NCBI GenBank assembly: GCA_003164675.1
Contig: PLTX01000020.1
Span: forward strand, 1-64,000
Direction of reading: 5' to 3'
DNA length: 64,000 bases
From: Verrucomicrobiota bacterium
GTDB taxonomy: Bacteria > Verrucomicrobiota > Verrucomicrobiia > Palsa-1439
Shown: in pieces, positions 63,399 through 64,000 of the stretch
Position numbering within the stretch: position 1 is the stretch's first letter
Layout: each line of letters begins with the position of its first letter
Made by a program: the position numbers and the translations under genes
Notes under the pieces: model-generated
Database searches by the model: none
Seen by the model: only the letters and a program-made list of their open reading frames with translations
Told to the model about the DNA's origin: nothing

Positions 63399-64000
63399 AT
63401 GCTTATCTTTGCCATTTTCACAATCTTCGTTGCCGTCATTCTGGGCGCTGTCGGTTTTTACCGTACCTCCTCTCAGTTCGCCGTCGAGAAGCGTATCGAA
63501 CGAATCATGACGGCCGATGCGGAGACGCCCGAGGAGGAACTGGCGAAGCCGTTTGTCCAGCGCGTGCTCTTGCCTCTCGGCGATTCCGTGGCGAAATTGT
63601 TCCGTGGATATACGCCGACAGAAGTGGCCGAACGCACGCAAAAGAAGCTCGTCATGGCGGGCCTGTATCCCCGCGTGACGTCCGTGCAATTGATCGGGCT
63701 GTGCTGGTTCAGCGCGGCGGGCTGCATGATCCTGATGTTCCTGATGATTCTGGCGCTGGGCACGGCGCCTGGAGGCGATTTCAAATATGCTGATCCGTGG
63801 AACATTGCCTACCTGTTGATTGGTGCGTTTGGCGGGTACATCCTGCCACAGTTCGTGCTCGGCCGAAAAGTGCGGCTCCGTCAGGAACAGATACTGGTGA
63901 ATCTGCCCTACTCGATCGACATCCTCTCGATCAGCGTCGAGGCGGGCATGGGTTTTGACGCCGCCGTCGGATACACGATGCGCAAAATCAAAGGGCCCCT
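63399..64000 (+). CDS. tadC: Tad pilus inner-membrane platform protein TadC (partial, runs off the window)
   Basis: Starts at ATG 63399 (MLIFAIFTIFVAVILGAVGF), 3 nt after the tadB stop, and is open to the end of the window (200 codons seen). Sequence AERTQKKLVMAGLYPRVTSV, then LIGAFGGYILPQFVLGRKVR, then the F-domain start NLPYSIDILSISVEAGMGFD. That is the TadC half of the platform. The frame is absent from the ORF track because no stop is reached. Confidence 0.88.
   Translation, partial: MLIFAIFTIFVAVILGAVGFYRTSSQFAVEKRIERIMTADAETPEEELAKPFVQRVLLPLGDSVAKLFRGYTPTEVAERTQKKLVMAGLYPRVTSVQLIGLCWFSAAGCMILMFLMILALGTAPGGDFKYADPWNIAYLLIGAFGGYILPQFVLGRKVRLRQEQILVNLPYSIDILSISVEAGMGFDAAVGYTMRKIKGP

Noticed and set aside
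1-64000. CRISPR array, tRNA, rRNA, phage or intact transposon
   Set aside because: I looked for regularly spaced direct repeats, T-loop motifs (GGTTCGAATCC type), rRNA-like stretches and complete transposase or integrase genes and saw none; only the IS fragment at 24742 remains.

Overview
The window reads as one contiguous piece of a GC-rich (about 60 %) Gram-negative bacterial chromosome. The best fit is a Verrucomicrobiota-like (PVC group) organism. The supports are a PEP-CTERM sorting-signal remnant, FecR/outer-membrane-barrel pairs, large secreted HYR/beta-helix proteins, an insertion-sequence remnant starting MPWKRMPAYITGSV, abundant hairpin repeats between genes, and a bacteriohopanoid/lipid-type B12 radical-SAM locus. 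This assignment is inference from gene style; no rRNA or tRNA gene is present to confirm it.

Layout. (1) 0.1-8.3 kb, minus strand: a tightly packed run pgk-tpiA-secG-oppA-oppB-oppC-oppD-oppF (glycolysis, Sec translocase subunit, peptide ABC importer), most junctions being 4-nt start/stop overlaps. (2) 8.4-13.6 kb: threonine ammonia-lyase, a long transaldolase-family protein, and the NfnAB-type flavoprotein pair. (3) 13.8-25.4 kb: cell-surface and lipid-type genes: a 913-aa secreted beta-helix/HYR protein, a FecR protein plus outer-membrane barrel, an MBL hydrolase, a double ketosynthase with a B12 radical-SAM enzyme, and a divergent radical-SAM homologue that has lost its Fe-S core. Three gene remnants lie here too (secreted-protein tail, IS transposase head, RCC1-repeat protein with an internal TAG). 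(4) 25.5-34.3 kb, plus strand: an apparent operon for aromatic 2-oxoacid use: Na+/solute symporter, porin, PaaK ligase + ACT protein, IorAB, second PaaK ligase + second ACT protein; a PaaI-type thioesterase lies 2.6 kb further on. (5) 34.3-43.7 kb: an accessory-looking region with hairpin clusters, a zinc-ribbon/transmembrane/Mrr nuclease-like protein, about ten small unknown genes (three are tandem paralogues), an alternative sigma-70 factor, a frameshifted gene, a PEP-CTERM remnant, and a degenerate repeat family that recurs about 115-140 bp upstream of the small genes. (6) 43.7-56.4 kb: eight large polytopic membrane proteins (three paralogous GT-C-like proteins, a membrane spermidine-synthase-like protein, two GT87 paralogues, two GT39-like proteins), probably envelope glycan or glycolipid assembly. 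(7) 56.8-64 kb: a Tad/Flp pilus operon (flp, cpaB, cpaC, tadZ/cpaE, tadA/cpaF, tadB, tadC), running off the end.

The strongest points for follow-up are the internally deleted radical-SAM gene beside the double ketosynthase, IorA without its usual C-terminal ferredoxin domain, the upstream repeat family with its cassette-like small genes, a 91 % identical 100-bp duplication carrying the translation starts of two unrelated membrane proteins, and the zinc-ribbon/TM/Mrr protein. I found no CRISPR array, no tRNA or rRNA, and no intact transposase or integrase.
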